Shown: positions 12,481 through 24,640, numbered from the stretch's first letter. The stretch: DNA of 64,000 nucleotides from Papilionanthe hookeriana x Papilionanthe teres (GCA_022702705.1 CM040429.1:108043943-108107942), one strand, 5' to 3'. The notes: a model not told the origin generated them from the letters alone. Program-made: numbers and translations.

Positions 12481-13198
12481 AAGATTGTCGGCATTCGTAG
12501 CCATGTCAGAGATTTTCTCGATGTTAATGTCATTTTTTTGGAGTCGCCAATCTATTCATATCACCCTAATCTTCAAGAAATCTTATTTCTTTAGATCATG
12601 TAAAAGATCCCCGGGTAATAAGAAACTTGAAGAAAATAAGGGCTGATAAAATAAAAAAAATTAGAATGTCGATGATAATCCTCATAAAGGGAGATTCTTG
12701 AATACCTTATTCTAGAAATTTTATATAGAGAAAATCTCATATAAAATTTTTATAACCAGAGATTATAGGTGTGATACCTATCTTGAGTTCTTAAATCTCC
12801 TATGCAATTTAAATTTGTCTAAGGAAACTTCTGATTAAAGTTAACCACTTATTTTCTAAGAAGTTTCAAGAACAAGGAAAGAAACGTCAACATTCAATCT
12901 TAGGGGTAATATGTCATACTATCCTAAGAGTTTGATTTTTGTCAAAGTCTTTTATTATGTTAATTTTATTTTTGTTTTGTCGTTTGTCATTTTGTTGTTG
13001 TTGAGTTTTGTAGTTTGTCGTTTATTTAGTGACTATCCTAAAGGTTTAGGTTCTGTGGCTATTCTAAAAATTTAGGTTTTGTTTTCTTTTGGTTTTGTCA
13101 TTTTAATATCATTTTGTTTTGTCCTATTTTACTAATGTAGTTTTAATGTCATTTTGATTGTCATTTTATTATCGTTTGTCTTATCTTTAGAATGTTGT

Positions 13199-13337
13199 TC
13201 CGCAAAACAGAGTTAGCACATCCTGTAATATGCAAAGAAAATCTAAAATGAAACTAATTTTATCATTTCACCTTGATCGTCCTGCAAAACAGAGTTAGCA
13301 CAACCTATAATATGCAAAGAAAATCTAAAATGACATT
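13199..13337. repeat. Direct duplication of about 53 bp, offset about 82 bp
   Basis: The block beginning GCAAAACAGAGTTAGCACA recurs 82 bp later and continues through TATGCAAAGAAAATCTAAAATG with few differences. It lies in the part of the Tat LTR close to the primer-binding site. It is not obviously coding. Confidence 0.85.
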
Positions 13338-14079
13338 GGTTTTTACCCTGCAAGGAAAACAATGTCAAATTTAAAAGAAATAAAGTTAATTTATTTCTTC
13401 AATCTTTTAGTTAAATAAATTTTAGATAACCCGGTCAAGATGTCACTGGCTTCGTCGTCCCAGGGTTATCAGGGGCCTTAATTTACTTTGTCCGAAAGGT
13501 GTTTAAACTAGGACTGGAGGATTTCAATCAGCGATCAGGATTATGTCATCCAAGAAATCTTCGTAGATCAAGAACACTGGGGTTCAAGTTATATTCGGTG
13601 ATTTTTGTTCATTAGGTCATTTAAATCTTAATTTCTTTTTAGATTTTTAGGTTGGAAAGTTTTAAGTTATTTTTAATTTATTAACCAATTAATTTTTATG
13701 ATTTTTGTCATTTGTCATTTGTTGAATTTATGTTAGACTACAGAATTTCTAGATTTGGTGTCATTTGAATCTAAAAAATTTGTTAAATCTAATATTGATT
13801 AGACTTGAATAAAATCTAACATAAGTTAGATTTTAGAATTTTAGATTTGATGTCATTTGAGTTTTTAAGTCTACTTGAAAAAAAAAATTTAACATAAGTT
13901 AGATTTTAGAATATTAGATTCGATGTCATTTGAATCTAAAAGATTTTATGGATTACACTTAGATAATTAGATTCAATGTCGTTTCAATCTAATTTCTTCG
14001 ATTTGATTTTTTAAATTCAAAGTAGTTTAAACTTAAATTAAGAGTTTTGACTTAAATTAATTTTAAGTCTGAAGTTTGT

Positions 14080-15960
14080 GTCTAGCTCAATGGTGGTTGT
14101 TGATTAACATAAGTTTAATTTAGGTTAAACCTAAGTTGAGTTAGGTTCGATATGGTTTGAACCTAATTCTTAAGTAATCTTAGGTTCAATTTAAGTTGAA
14201 CCTAAGTTAGAAATGTTGAGTTAGGTTCAATAGGGGTTGAACCTAATGTTTTGAGTTAATTTGTGTTTAATTTAGGTTGAACCTAAGTTAGAAATGTTGA
14301 TTTAGGTTCAGTATAGGTTGAACCTAATATTTGAATTAACTTGGGTTTAATTTAAGTTGAACCTAAGTTAGAAATGTTGATTTAAGTTAAGTATAGGTTG
14401 AACTTAAGTTTAAATTAACTAGGGTTCAATTTAGGTTGAACCTAAGTTAGAAATGTTGATTTAGCATTATTATAGGTTGAACTTAAGTTTAAGTTAAATT
14501 GGGTTCAATTTAGGTTGAACCTAAGTTAGAAATGTTAATTTAGGTTCAATATAGGTTGAACGTAAGTTTAAGTTAACTTGGGTTCAATTTTGGTTGAACC
14601 TAATTTAGAAATGTTGATTTAGGTTCAATTAAAATAAACTTAATTAAATTTTTAGCCTTATTTAAGTAATACTTAAAGATTAATTAAGTCTAATTAGAAC
14701 AGACTTAATTAGGACTTGAGGTTGTTTAAGCCTAATTTAAGTAAGGCTTAAAGGTTAATTAAGTCTAATTAGATTAGACTTAATTAAGGTTTAAATTTGA
14801 TTAAACCTTAGTTAATTAAGGTTTAATGATTAATTAGGTCTAATGGTTGGACCTAATTGGGGCTTAGGTATGATTAAACCTTAGTTAGTTAAGGTTTAAT
14901 GATTTAATTAGGTTTAATGGGTTAGAGATAATTAAGGTTTAGGTATGATTAAACCTTAGTTAGTTAAGTTTTAATTATTTAATTAGGTTTAATGGGTTAG
15001 ACCTACATAGGATTCAGGTTTGATTAAACCTTAGTTAGTTAAAGATTAATGATTTAATTAGGTCTAATGGGTTGGATCTAATTAGGATTTTGGTTTGATT
15101 AAACCTTAGTGAGTTAAGGTTTGATGATTTAATTATGTATAATGGGTAAGACCTAATTGAGGTTTGGGTTTAGGTTTAATGATTTATTTAGGTCTAATGG
15201 GTTAGACCTTAGTTAATTAAGTTTAATGATTTAATTAGGTCCTAATGGGTTAGACCTAATTAGGGTTTGTTAAGTTAAACCTATTGTGATTAAGGTCTAA
15301 CTTGGTTTAATTAGGCCTTAATGATTTCATAGACCTAGTTAGGGTTTATTAGGTTAAACATGATGTGATAAAGGTCTAATTTGGTTTAATTAGGTCTTAA
15401 AGATGTCTTAGAACAAATTAGGGTTTATTAAGTTAAACCTAATGTGATTAAGGTCTAACTTGATTTAATTAGGTCTTAATGATGTCTTAGACCTTGTTAG
15501 GGCTCCTTATGGTTTATTAAGTTAAACCTAATGTGATTAAGGTCTAACTTGGTTTAATTAGGTCTTAATGATTTCTTAGACCAATTTAGGGTTTGTTAAG
15601 TTAAACCTAATGTGATTAAGGTCTAACTTGGTTTAATTAGGTCTTAATGATGTCTTAGACCTAATTAGGGTTTTTTAAGTTAAACCTAATGTGATTAAGG
15701 TCTAACTTGGTTTAATTAGGTGTTAATGATGTCTTAGACCTAATTAGGGTTTGTTAAGTTAGACCTAATATGATTAAGGTCTAACTTGTTTTAGTTAGGT
15801 CTTAATGATGACTTAGACCTTATTAGGGTCTATTAAGTTAAACCTAATGTGATCAAGGTCTAACTTGGTTTAATTAGGTCTTAATGATGTATTAGACCTA
15901 AATAAGGTTTTGATTTATATTAAAACTAACTTCATTAAGGTTTAATAGATTTAATTAAGT
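14080..15960. repeat. Degenerate tandem array, about 80-bp period
   Basis: About 23 diverged units with a period of 78-81 bp (one of 88) fill this stretch. In the first third each unit holds AGGTTGAACCTAAGTTAG and GAAATGTTGA, with markers at about 14210, 14291, 14371, 14450, 14529 and 14608. In the last third the units hold AAGGTCTAACTTGG and ATTAGGGTTTGTTAAG, at about 15293, 15371, 15451, 15539, 15619, 15698, 15778 and 15856. The sub-families grade into each other, so the array probably grew from one unit. It lies in the LTR downstream of the inferred promoter. Confidence 0.9.
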
Positions 15961-16918
15961 TTAATGTTTAACTAAACTTAATATGTTTTGGTTTGAGTCC
16001 ATTTGATGTTTGAACTCAAATTTGACTTAACCCATTGTGGCATAAGTTAATATGAAGCAAATTTTTTTATTTTTGATATTTTTAGTGTTTTAAATATTGA
16101 AATTTTTAACCTTAATAAGAAAAATGTCACAAGAGGCCAGAGTTTGTCATTTTAGTGTTTAAATTTGTTCGCTTAAATTTCTAACCAATATTCAATTTAA
16201 TTTTCTTATTTTCTGCTTCTTACAATTATTTTTTAGAATAATTACTAAATCTCATAGAAATTAGGAAATGTTGTCTTAGGGAAATTCTCTAGTTTTGGAA
16301 AAATTAGAGATTGTTCCTAAGGACAGAAATTAATCGCTCAAACTTTCATAAATTTTTTATTTATGGATAATTTTTAATAATTAAAATACTTCAGAGAGCA
16401 TTTAATTAATTAAAAATTAAATGTAAGTCCTTAATTCATGATTTTAATTCTGCATTGTTCCTCTCATTGTCCTGTGTTTAGAGGTATTTTTGTTTTGTCT
16501 TTGTAATTTTTCTATGCAAAGTTATGAATTTTTTATTAGTTTAAGGAGAATTTGATTTAATTAATCCAAAACTAATCAGAAAAGACTAGAAGGTGTCACG
16601 TGTCCTTAAACTTGTCGAAACACTGCTGATCTGCTATCAGGCTTCGAACAACGAATCCAGTGGGATTAAATCACAGCAGTCCATTTACAAACAAGGAAAT
16701 GGATGGCATCCGTTCATCCCCTTCATCTAGTCTAAACTCGAACACTGTTTGTGCTTTAGACACAAAATCTCGCTTGATTCTTGATGAAATCGAGCATTTT
16801 TTGTTTCTAGAGCTTTATTTGAAGGATACACACATATCAATACTGATTTGTGTGGGTTTTGAATTCGCTAGACCTACTCTAGACCAAGCTCGAGCTCAGG
16901 TTAGGTGTGAAGTACCAT

Positions 16919-16925
16919 ACCTTGG
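16919..16925 (-). other. Putative splice donor in the giant LTR
   Basis: The minus strand reads CCAAG/GTATGG, a strong plant 5' splice consensus, 453 bp downstream of the TATA box at 17378-17371. The sequence between them is mixed-composition and exon-like, while AT-rich sequence follows. The related plus-strand giant LTRs have the same layout with AAAG/GTATG, so this is probably a functional feature rather than chance. Confidence 0.55.
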
Positions 16926-17370
16926 CCTTAGTGAGTATAGACTCAAATTTAATGACTCGGAAGCTTCGTTTGGTCCTCAGAAGGCTTTCTCCCAACTTAA
17001 TTTAGATTCAAATTGAGTCTTTATATGAATAAAAATCTCAATGTGACTCGGCTTGATAGGGTGAGGTCAAACAGTGGGTTTAAGGCTATGGGGATGGCCA
17101 ATTTCGATTGAGCTCATCATCATATTGGTCTGTGATGATGTGGGATGATCAATTTGTAATTTTGGAGAGCTTCATGTCAAACCTGATTTTTGTCCTGTAT
17201 TCGAGCAGGGAAATTGGAGGCTATGGATGGGTTTTAGAGCTTGATTCTATGGGAAATCAATTTCTCTGGGTAAAATGAAGAAATTTCATGTTGAGAGTTT
17301 TTGGATTTGAGCAAAGTAGCTACGTCTCCTATATTGCTCTCCCTCTCCTAAGCTCTCGGGGTTTGGTCCT

Positions 17371-17378
17371 TTATATAG
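17371..17378 (-). promoter_or_regulatory. Putative LTR TATA box
   Basis: The minus strand reads GGCTATATAAAGG, a canonical plant TATA box, in the giant 3' LTR. The tandem repeats of 20040-22075 lie upstream of it (U3) and the exon-like segment with a splice donor lies downstream. Confidence 0.6.
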
Positions 17379-17732
17379 CCATGGAAATGCTTTGGATGTG
17401 CTTTGTCATACTTAGGCTTTACTTAGGAATGTTACCAACTCTTCCATATATTCTTTGAGATAAGATTTTGGCTGAGAACTATCAATGGTTAGTTTTTTCC
17501 AAGCCTCTCATTATGAGCTTAACCATGTTGAAGAATTGTAATGCCTTTTTGGTCTTCTCCCATTAGGTGGCTAGGGCGATGTATGGATTGGCTCAAATGC
17601 CATTAATCAGCCTTCCCCATATAAGTTCTTATTGATTATTTAATGTTTATGAGGAGATGGTGACACTTAGACCTCCTATTCTTCCATTTTCATCATTTGA
17701 TTTAACCATGGTAAATGATTAGCTCAAGTCAT

Positions 17733-19377
17733 TGGTGAGACTTTATATATTATGCAAGAATTTATGAAGTCAAATTTATATATTTTTATAATGATTTAGT
17801 AAAGTCACAAATTCAACGCAAGTATACGTATCGTATCAAGTAATACAGGGCTCTAATGGAGTCCTGGTTATCGATCCCACTGGGAGGTGAACGTTCTTTA
17901 AATCAAATAATATAACACTAAATTCCAATACCAATTGTAATAACTGCTCAAGTGTACTACAACTAGTTAATCAAAAGTACGGTAATAATAAAACTACTAC
18001 AATTACTTCTACTTACTGAACTAATTTAACTAACACACACTAGCTTAAGTGATTTATAAGATACTTCTATATGAAAAGTGTCTTCCTTCCTGGATAAAGA
18101 TTATGATGGGTGGATGATGAAGAATGTTAATCTTTTGTATTGTGCCAAATTGGAGCATTTTTGCTTCTTTACCCATAAAAGAGTACCCCCTCTTCCAAGC
18201 AAGTAAAGAACATTTCCATATCTTAAGTTTAGTCACTAAATCTAAGGCTAGGCTGGGAGGATACCGACTCTCACTACGGAGCTCCCACTCACCCTTCACC
18301 CGAAGGCTAACCATAGGCTTTAGTTACCAATCTTAAGACCAAATTGGGATCCTATTCTGTCACCATGAAACCTCCAACTTGAAGTCCATCAAAACTTATT
18401 TCCCTATTTATTTGCACTTAATCCCCATGAACTACGCAATTCATTCATGGACATTAAATGGGTTCTTCATTCTTGTTGTAGAACATTCAATTCTTTTTGG
18501 AATTAATATTCCTCAACATGTTTTAACAATTCAATTGGCCGGATTGAAAATAAATTAAGTTCCAAATGAAAGAAACATCACAACTTCTATATACTTAAAG
18601 GGCACATCAATTCCACATCACCACATTATCACTACTTTATGCAAGAAGAAAGGCAAGGGAAACTACTCACAAATCATGGAGAAGATATAAGAACACATGG
18701 ATTTTATATAAGAAAGAAGAGTCATACAAACCACAATAGTAAATACAACTTATCTCTTTCTCTTCCCCAGGCAAATTCCTTCAAAGTTCCCTTGATTCCT
18801 CTTCCTATTCCTTGTAACACTTGATTATCTCCTTAGAACAAAGATGAAAAGCAATCTCTCACTTTACTCCCTCTTCTCCCCTCCTTAGAGATGAATCTCT
18901 CTTAAAATCACAAACCCTAACTCTCTCTCACACTTTCCTTACACTCTCTACATCAATCCTCCTCTCTATATTCGTCTTGAACACTTAATTTTATGTTAGG
19001 ACCGAATTCCCCAAGAGTTTCTTCAAGCAGCTCCTAAAAATTCGCTAAAACTCTTGAATTTGAAATGAACCAACATAGGGCTCTGACGGTGCCCGATAGT
19101 GGCGCCGGCGGCGCCCTATCATGCCAATAATTTTTGGAGGTTCGATAATAATAGGGCGTCGGCGGCGCCCACTCTGGCACCCGCGGCGTTAGTTTCTATT
19201 TTCCTCCAAATTGCTCCATTTTGCTCCAAATTCATTACTTTTTGGATCTTTTCACTCGAATCACCTATATTCATCAAACCTGCAACAAATCACGAAAAAT
19301 ACCTTCCTTTAAAGTGCAATATCACCAAAAATAGGCAAAAACATATAGTTAAAAGAGTATATATTTTTTGTGCATCA
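17733..19377 (-). mobile_element. Solo LTR of an Athila-type element (1645 bp)
   Basis: The element starts TGGTGAGACTTT and ends TTGTGCATCA, and is flanked by perfect 5-bp direct repeats GTCAT (17728-17732 and 19378-19382). It shares ordered blocks with the LTRs at 9691 and 11597, so I orient it the same way. There is no internal region, so it most likely arose by LTR-LTR recombination after insertion into the Tat LTR. A GC-rich patch with GGCGCCGGCGGCGCC at 19101-19115 and a related patch at 19153-19190 stand out. ORFs inside (18124, 19099) look fortuitous. Confidence 0.92.
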
Positions 19378-19903
19378 GTCATGTTTCCTTTTTATTGGAT
19401 GAAAAGGAGTTTTATTGTGAGTCAAGAAAGGCAAGTCCTCTTCTTTTGACCATGTCATTTAAATTTTAATGAGAGCATGACACATAGACCTCTTATTTCT
19501 CAATTTTTATTATTTGGTCATGAAGAAGTACAACTTGAGTTAACCATTGTACCAAAAGGAGGCCAAGTGGAGTTTGGTGAGTCCATGTCACACTTGAAGT
19601 GGCTAGCCACTTCATCTTAAGGGAGAAGGTGAGTCATACATTAAAGTGGGGAGATCATGCCACCTCAAAAATGTGTAATGATTACTCTCAAGCCATGATT
19701 AACTATGATGTTTAATGAGTTTGTTATGTGTTGATTCTTGTCATGATGGGTTTAATGAGTCATGGGTAACTCATTAGTGACCTCTCATAATTTAATTTCA
19801 ATTTTAAAATAAATTACAAGATTTTTATGTCATGTATGATGTCATGTGTCAAAATTCATTTTATGGCTTTTCAATCGTATTTCCATTTTTAAGTAGTTAT
19901 GTA

Positions 19904-19907
<4 letters not shown>

Positions 19908-19951
<44 letters not shown>
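19908..19951. repeat. (TA)n microsatellite
   Basis: About 22 uninterrupted TA dinucleotides occur in the U3 part of the Tat LTR. It is a simple repeat, likely length-variable. Confidence 0.97.
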
Positions 19952-19953
<2 letters not shown>

Positions 19954-20039
19954 TGAAAAAATATATTTTTAGTCAATAAGTTAATCAAAATAATTTTGTA
20001 ATTAATTATTTGATTAATTTCATCATTTATGGTTCAAAA

Positions 20040-21140
20040 TTGAATATTTTGACCAAATTTGATAGGTGTTGACTATTGTTGACCAATGTTGCCCTAGGTT
20101 GAACCAGGTTGACCAATTCAAGTCCAATGGGTACAATGTGACCCCCACAACCTTAGCATGGTTGGTTTGATCATAATGTCCTTGAGTTTTGTCATTAAAG
20201 TTTAATTTGGTCATGTTAACCAATTTTAAGATTGAGGTAAATCCAAGGGTCAATGTGGTGACTTTTGGATTAATTTTTTGTCATTTTGACCTATGTCGAG
20301 TTGATTAGATCAATATCAGATCAATTTTTATGGTCATGAGGTTAAGGGTACATTATTTTTGATGAAGTTTTACTTTTTAAGTAAAAAATTGGTCCATGAG
20401 GTTAGTATGATTGTCTTTAGGTTATGGATGGATTATTTTGATTAATTTTTAATCATTTAAGTCAATGATTTGACAATGAGATTAATGCAATGGTATTTAG
20501 GTCATCGGTTCACCATTTTTTGACTAATTTGTCCTTTTTAGGTTATGGTGTGGCCAATCAGGTCAATGTGATGGTCTTTATGTCAGGGTTTGACTATTTT
20601 GACCAAATTTGTTTTGTTTAAGTCAAGGGTTGCTCATTATTGACCTAGATTGACCATGATTGATCAGTCCAGATCCAGGGTTGACCCGGGTGATTCATTT
20701 ACCTTGTAATGGTTAACTTAATCATAAGGTCAATAATTCTGGTGACCAGACCTAGTTTTGAATAGGTTTGGTGATGTTTGGTCAGTTTGATATTCTCAAT
20801 TGATCAAGTGAGTCATATTTGATCAAATTATTGTCAGAATTGTCTAGATATTCTTTGGGGCAATGGATTGATGATTTTGGCCAATTTTGACCTTTTGAGT
20901 CAAAAATTGACTATTTAGGCCAATAAGGTGTTATTGGATCAAGAATTAACCTATTTTATCAAAGTTAACCTTGATCAAAGTTGACTAGTTTGACCAAAGT
21001 TGTCTTTTTGGGTCAATGGTTGACCAGTTCTACCAAAGTTGTCCTTTTGGGTCAAAGGTTGACCTGTTTAGTTAATGTAGTGATCATTGGGTCAAGAATT
21101 GACCATTTTGATCAAATTTGACCTTTTAGGTCAAAATTTT
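20040..21140. repeat. Degenerate repeats built on TTGACC / GGTCAA words
   Basis: The words TTGACC, TTGACCA and GGTCAA recur dozens of times with irregular spacing, mixed with TTTTGACCAAATTTG-type blocks. The period is blurred. On the element strand the stretch lies upstream of the TATA box, in U3. TTGAC(C/T) is the core of the W-box bound by plant WRKY factors, but its use here is only inference. Confidence 0.75.
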
Positions 21141-21429
21141 ATCAAATTAGGGATTGTCATTGCTGATTTAATTATTTAAGAATTTCATTAAGATTTTGGT
21201 TAAAAAGGCTTCATTAGGGTTTTACCCTAGACATTAGGGTTTAGTGACCATCATTGAGATTTAGGAAGTCAACTTCCTAGCTCAACATGGTTTAAAAATG
21301 ATCCTTACAAAAGTTAGTTCAATAAATGGGCCTCCAATATTTGTGGAATACTGCACAAGTATGCCGCACATGTTGGTTTTGACCAAAATGGTCTGGATGT
21401 CATAATACCAATTGTCAGTTCATCAAGAA

Positions 21430-22075
21430 AGGTCTTATAATAATTAGGAAAGAGGATGGATGTCAAACCATCTCTAGAAAATGTTAAATGTTTGTATGAC
21501 ATTTTTGAGAAGGAATGTTATACAACTTATATCCTTTATCAAAGAATGATAAATGCCATAGTTTCGTATCAGGAAAAGGAATTTTATCCAATAACTGAAG
21601 AGAGAAAATGGATTTCACATTCAATTTCTCAAAAATCTCAAATGTCGATTTGTCGATTTTGAGAAGGAATGATATATGACTTATATCCTTTCTCAAATAA
21701 AGAGTTAGAGGAATATGATAATTCCATGTCAGGAAAAAGACTTATATACAATAACTAGGGAGAAAAAATGGATTTCATATTCTTTTTCTCAAAAATGATA
21801 ATTGTTGATATGTCGATTTTAAGAAGGATTGTTATACGACTTATATCCTTTCTCCAAGAAAAAGCTATAGGAATGTCATGTTTCCATGTCAGGAATGGTC
21901 TTATTTCCAATAGCTAGAGAGAGAGAGAATGTCATATCATCTCTTAAAAATGTCAAATATTAATATGTCAATTTTGAGAAGGAATGTTATACGACCTATA
22001 ACCTTTCTTGAAGAAAGAGGTATAGGAATGTCATGTTTTCGTGTCAGGAAAAGGACTTATATCCAAAAGCAAGAG
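21430..22075. repeat. Four tandem copies of a unit of about 155 bp
   Basis: Units begin around GAGAAGGAATGTTATAC-like sequence at about 21508, 21661, 21821 and 21976. Each includes a run like TCAGGAAAAGG...CTTATATCC and a CTC(A/T)AAAAATG block. They sit near the start of the giant LTR (U3). Short ORFs here (21456, 21929, 22033) are produced by the repeat and have no recognisable domain. Confidence 0.85.
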
Positions 22076-22513
22076 GTTATGTGTATAAAGCACATGAAGA
22101 AAAATGTATCTGCTGGGGATTTGACCTTTACAAGTCAAAAGATAAATCTCATGTTAATTATCACAAGTTGTTTATCATCTCATTTTTATTTAAAGTATTC
22201 ATTTTGGCATCTTTGGACCTGACAATGTATTATTGGCAGTTGAGGAATATCTTACAAGATTTAATTCTACTCCCAAAGATAATGTGCATAGATGGTGGAA
22301 GTCAACAGTACATCATATATAATACAACACACACTACAAACTATCTACAATATCATATCAAAATCTGTCAGCTTGTTCGTCTGTTATCCTCATAACCCTT
22401 GCATAGATGGTGGAAGTCAACAGCACCTTGCTCGACAATTGAATACCATCTAATATATTAACGGTTCGACTGTTAATATATTTAAATTGCTGAAATGTTT
22501 GTCATTTAACGGC

Positions 22514-23152
22514 TTAAATACGTCTCACTTCTTCTTTAGAAGCAATTCGTTTATCGGTTGACATCTCTGATGATGTGAGATCCTGTGCTGGTATGTAAGG
22601 ATGTGGAGTGAATGTCATTATCTCAATCCTTTTCTCTTCTTGATCCATTATTTCTTCTCCTAAGACATAATATGTCTCTTTAGGGACATCTTCAAGGTCT
22701 GGAAATTCAAAATCATCATCTTCCCCCATGGATTTTATTATTTTTCATTCTTTTTGTTCAAGTCTTTTAAGTCGTTTGTTTCAATTTTTCCTTTGAGTTC
22801 TAGTCAATCCGGAGGCTAACTTCTTTACTCTGCTAACAGATGTCTTTTTCAGCTTCCTAAGATGTAGTTACCACTACTGATTTTAATTTTGATTGTAAAT
22901 TTGTTGTTTTTGTTTTGTTGGAATGACTTCTTCCATCTTGATGTCATGTTAACGAAGTTTGAATTATAATACAGATTGTTTTACTTTTGCTTCTTCTTGA
23001 TTAGCAATGGATAACAAAGGACCATCATAAAGTAATTCAACTTGAGATAGGTCAAAATCAATGTGGATTCTTGATCCCCTTTCAACACATCGTCGGTCCA
23101 ATGCCAAACACACACCACTTCAATAAGTGAACAAGAGTCTGTTATTCAACAT
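22514..23152 (-). pseudogene. ORF3 remnant of the minus-strand Tat element (no AlkB domain seen)
   Basis: The ATG at 23152-23150 lies in the context GCAGAGAAATG, almost the same as GCAGGGAAATG at ORF3 of the plus-strand element. The first 45 codons align with that ORF3: SGVCLALDRRCVERGSRIHI here against NGVSLALDEKRVKDGAVIEI there, followed by an IDFDLS/IDSDFT match. A TGA interrupts codon 11. Further on, a charged frame reaches MGEDDDFEFPDLEDV (22729) and ends at 22514. No AlkB motif follows in any frame, although the plus-strand element has a full domain at this place. The function of the N-terminal part is unknown. Confidence 0.65.
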
Positions 23153-23399
23153 TTCTCTGCAAGCAACAGGTTAATGGAAATATATCAGACCAAATTTTAA
23201 TTTAATTTGTCAATACAAAATTTATTATTGTTGAGAAAAGATATTCACAAACATATGTTATGTGAACAAAATGGAGATGTAAAAAAAAATAGATATTGAT
23301 TGTCAATATTTCATTTGTAATTTTATTCATTATTATTCCAGTTCACAAACAAGTCATGATTTTTTTATGTCGCATAATATTTTTTTAAGAAACATCCGT

Positions 23400-24640
23400 T
23401 GATTGGTGGCAAGAATTTTTCTCATTGACAATCTGCCAACTAGTATGATCCTGCTGAATATGTCTTTTCAATAACATACGGGCCCTCCCACATGGGTTCA
23501 AATTTTGCACCTATTCTTTCATGAGCAATAATAGGTCTTCAAAGAACTAAAACTAAATCACTGATTTGAAAGGATCTAGGATGAACCATTTTGTCGTGGG
23601 CCCATATCATTTTTGCTTAATATAGTTTAAGATTTTGCTGAGCTTGTAGAAGTTTGCCTTCTAAACTTTCGAGTTCCTCAAGTCATGATTTGGCATTTTC
23701 TTCTTCAGTTATTTTGTTTGCAAAAGCAACTCTGAGAGAAGGAATTTTCACCTCAAGTGGTAAAATTGCCTCAGAACCATATACCAAAGCAAACGGTGTT
23801 GACCATGTTGGTGTTTGGTATGTAGTCCTATAGGCCCATAGAGCTTCTATCAATCACTCGTGCCACTTTCTTGGACTATTAATTAATGTCTTTTTTGGAA
23901 TTTATACCAATATTTTGTTGAAGGCTTCAGCTAGACCAATGGCTTTAGGATAATAGATTATAGAATATCTCCAGTCTATCCCATTTCTTTGAATTCATTT
24001 TTGTATTTTTAAAGGCTAGTCCATTGTCTGATTAAACTCTTTGAGGAATTACAAACCAATAGAAAAATATGAATTTTAAAGAAATGGAGAACTTGTTCTG
24101 CTTTAACTTCACTGAGCGGTGTCGCTTATGCCTATTTAAAGATGTAATCAAGGGCTGCTAGAAGAAATTGATGGCCTTTAGATGATGGAGGGTCTATAGG
24201 CCCCACTATGTATGTACCCCAACTTTCAAATGGCCAAGATGTAAATAGTTAGATGTAATACATTTGGCGGTTGATGTAAAACCATTCCATGTATCTGGCA
24301 TTGGAGACATTTCTTTGCAGTTTCAAGACAATCAGTCATTATTATCGGCCAATAGTGTTCCATTCTTTTTATTTTGATCTTAATTTTAGGTCCAGATTGG
24401 TGTGCACCGCATAAACATGAATGAACTTCTTTAACAATCTTATGAGCTTCATATTGGTTTAGACATCTTAACCACATTTGGTCAAAAGATCGTTTATAAA
24501 GAATATCATTTACTAGGGCATAGGACAATGCTCTTTGTTTGACTTAGGTTGCGTTACAATTGTTTTCGGGTAACCTTCCAGTCTGTAAAAATTGAATAAT
24601 TGGTGGTCGCTAATAATTCTTTTCTTCATCAATTGTTGTT
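23400..24640 (-). pseudogene. Integrase (minus-strand Tat element), fragmented
   Basis: The open part at 24528-24226 has RSFDQMWLRCLNQYEAHKIV, the HHCC zinc-binding region (VHSCLCGAHQ ... CLQCQ) and LHQPPNVLH, which precedes the catalytic core. The core and C-terminal part (24225-23400) are readable only through many stops and shifts. A recognisable C-terminal segment around 23520-23455 resembles GAKFEPMWEGPYVIEK. It follows the second RNase H and precedes ORF3, matching the plus-strand element. Confidence 0.85.

Larger units (their letters stand above)
12486..22422 (-). repeat. Proposed giant 3' LTR of the minus-strand Tat element
   Basis: The end of the LTR on the minus strand (CGAATGCCGACA at 12497-12486) is secure because it matches the LTR/primer-binding-site border of the 5' copy at 38928. 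The start is less certain: TGTTGACTTCC at 22422 resembles TGTTGACCTC of the related giant LTRs, and a second copy of the same 20-bp word lies near 22307. Without the nested solo LTR this gives about 8.3 kb. It holds tandem arrays upstream of a TATA box, an exon-like stretch with a splice donor, and AT-rich sequence. It has no coding capacity I can support. Confidence 0.6.

Noticed and set aside
15280..15900. Telomere-like TTAGGGTTT words
   Set aside because: They occur once per 80-bp unit and not as head-to-tail TTTAGGG, so they are part of the tandem unit rather than an interstitial telomere.
14080..15960. CRISPR-like regular spacing
   Set aside because: Units diverge gradually along their whole length, with no constant repeat and unique spacers, and the DNA is plant retrotransposon sequence.
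16660..17016. 118-codon ORF on the plus strand
   Set aside because: It lies antisense to the exon-like part of the giant LTR, has no recognisable domain, and its codons follow the local composition.
19099..19449. 116-codon ORF at the end of the solo LTR
   Set aside because: It crosses the LTR end and the target duplication into other sequence, so it is a chance frame.
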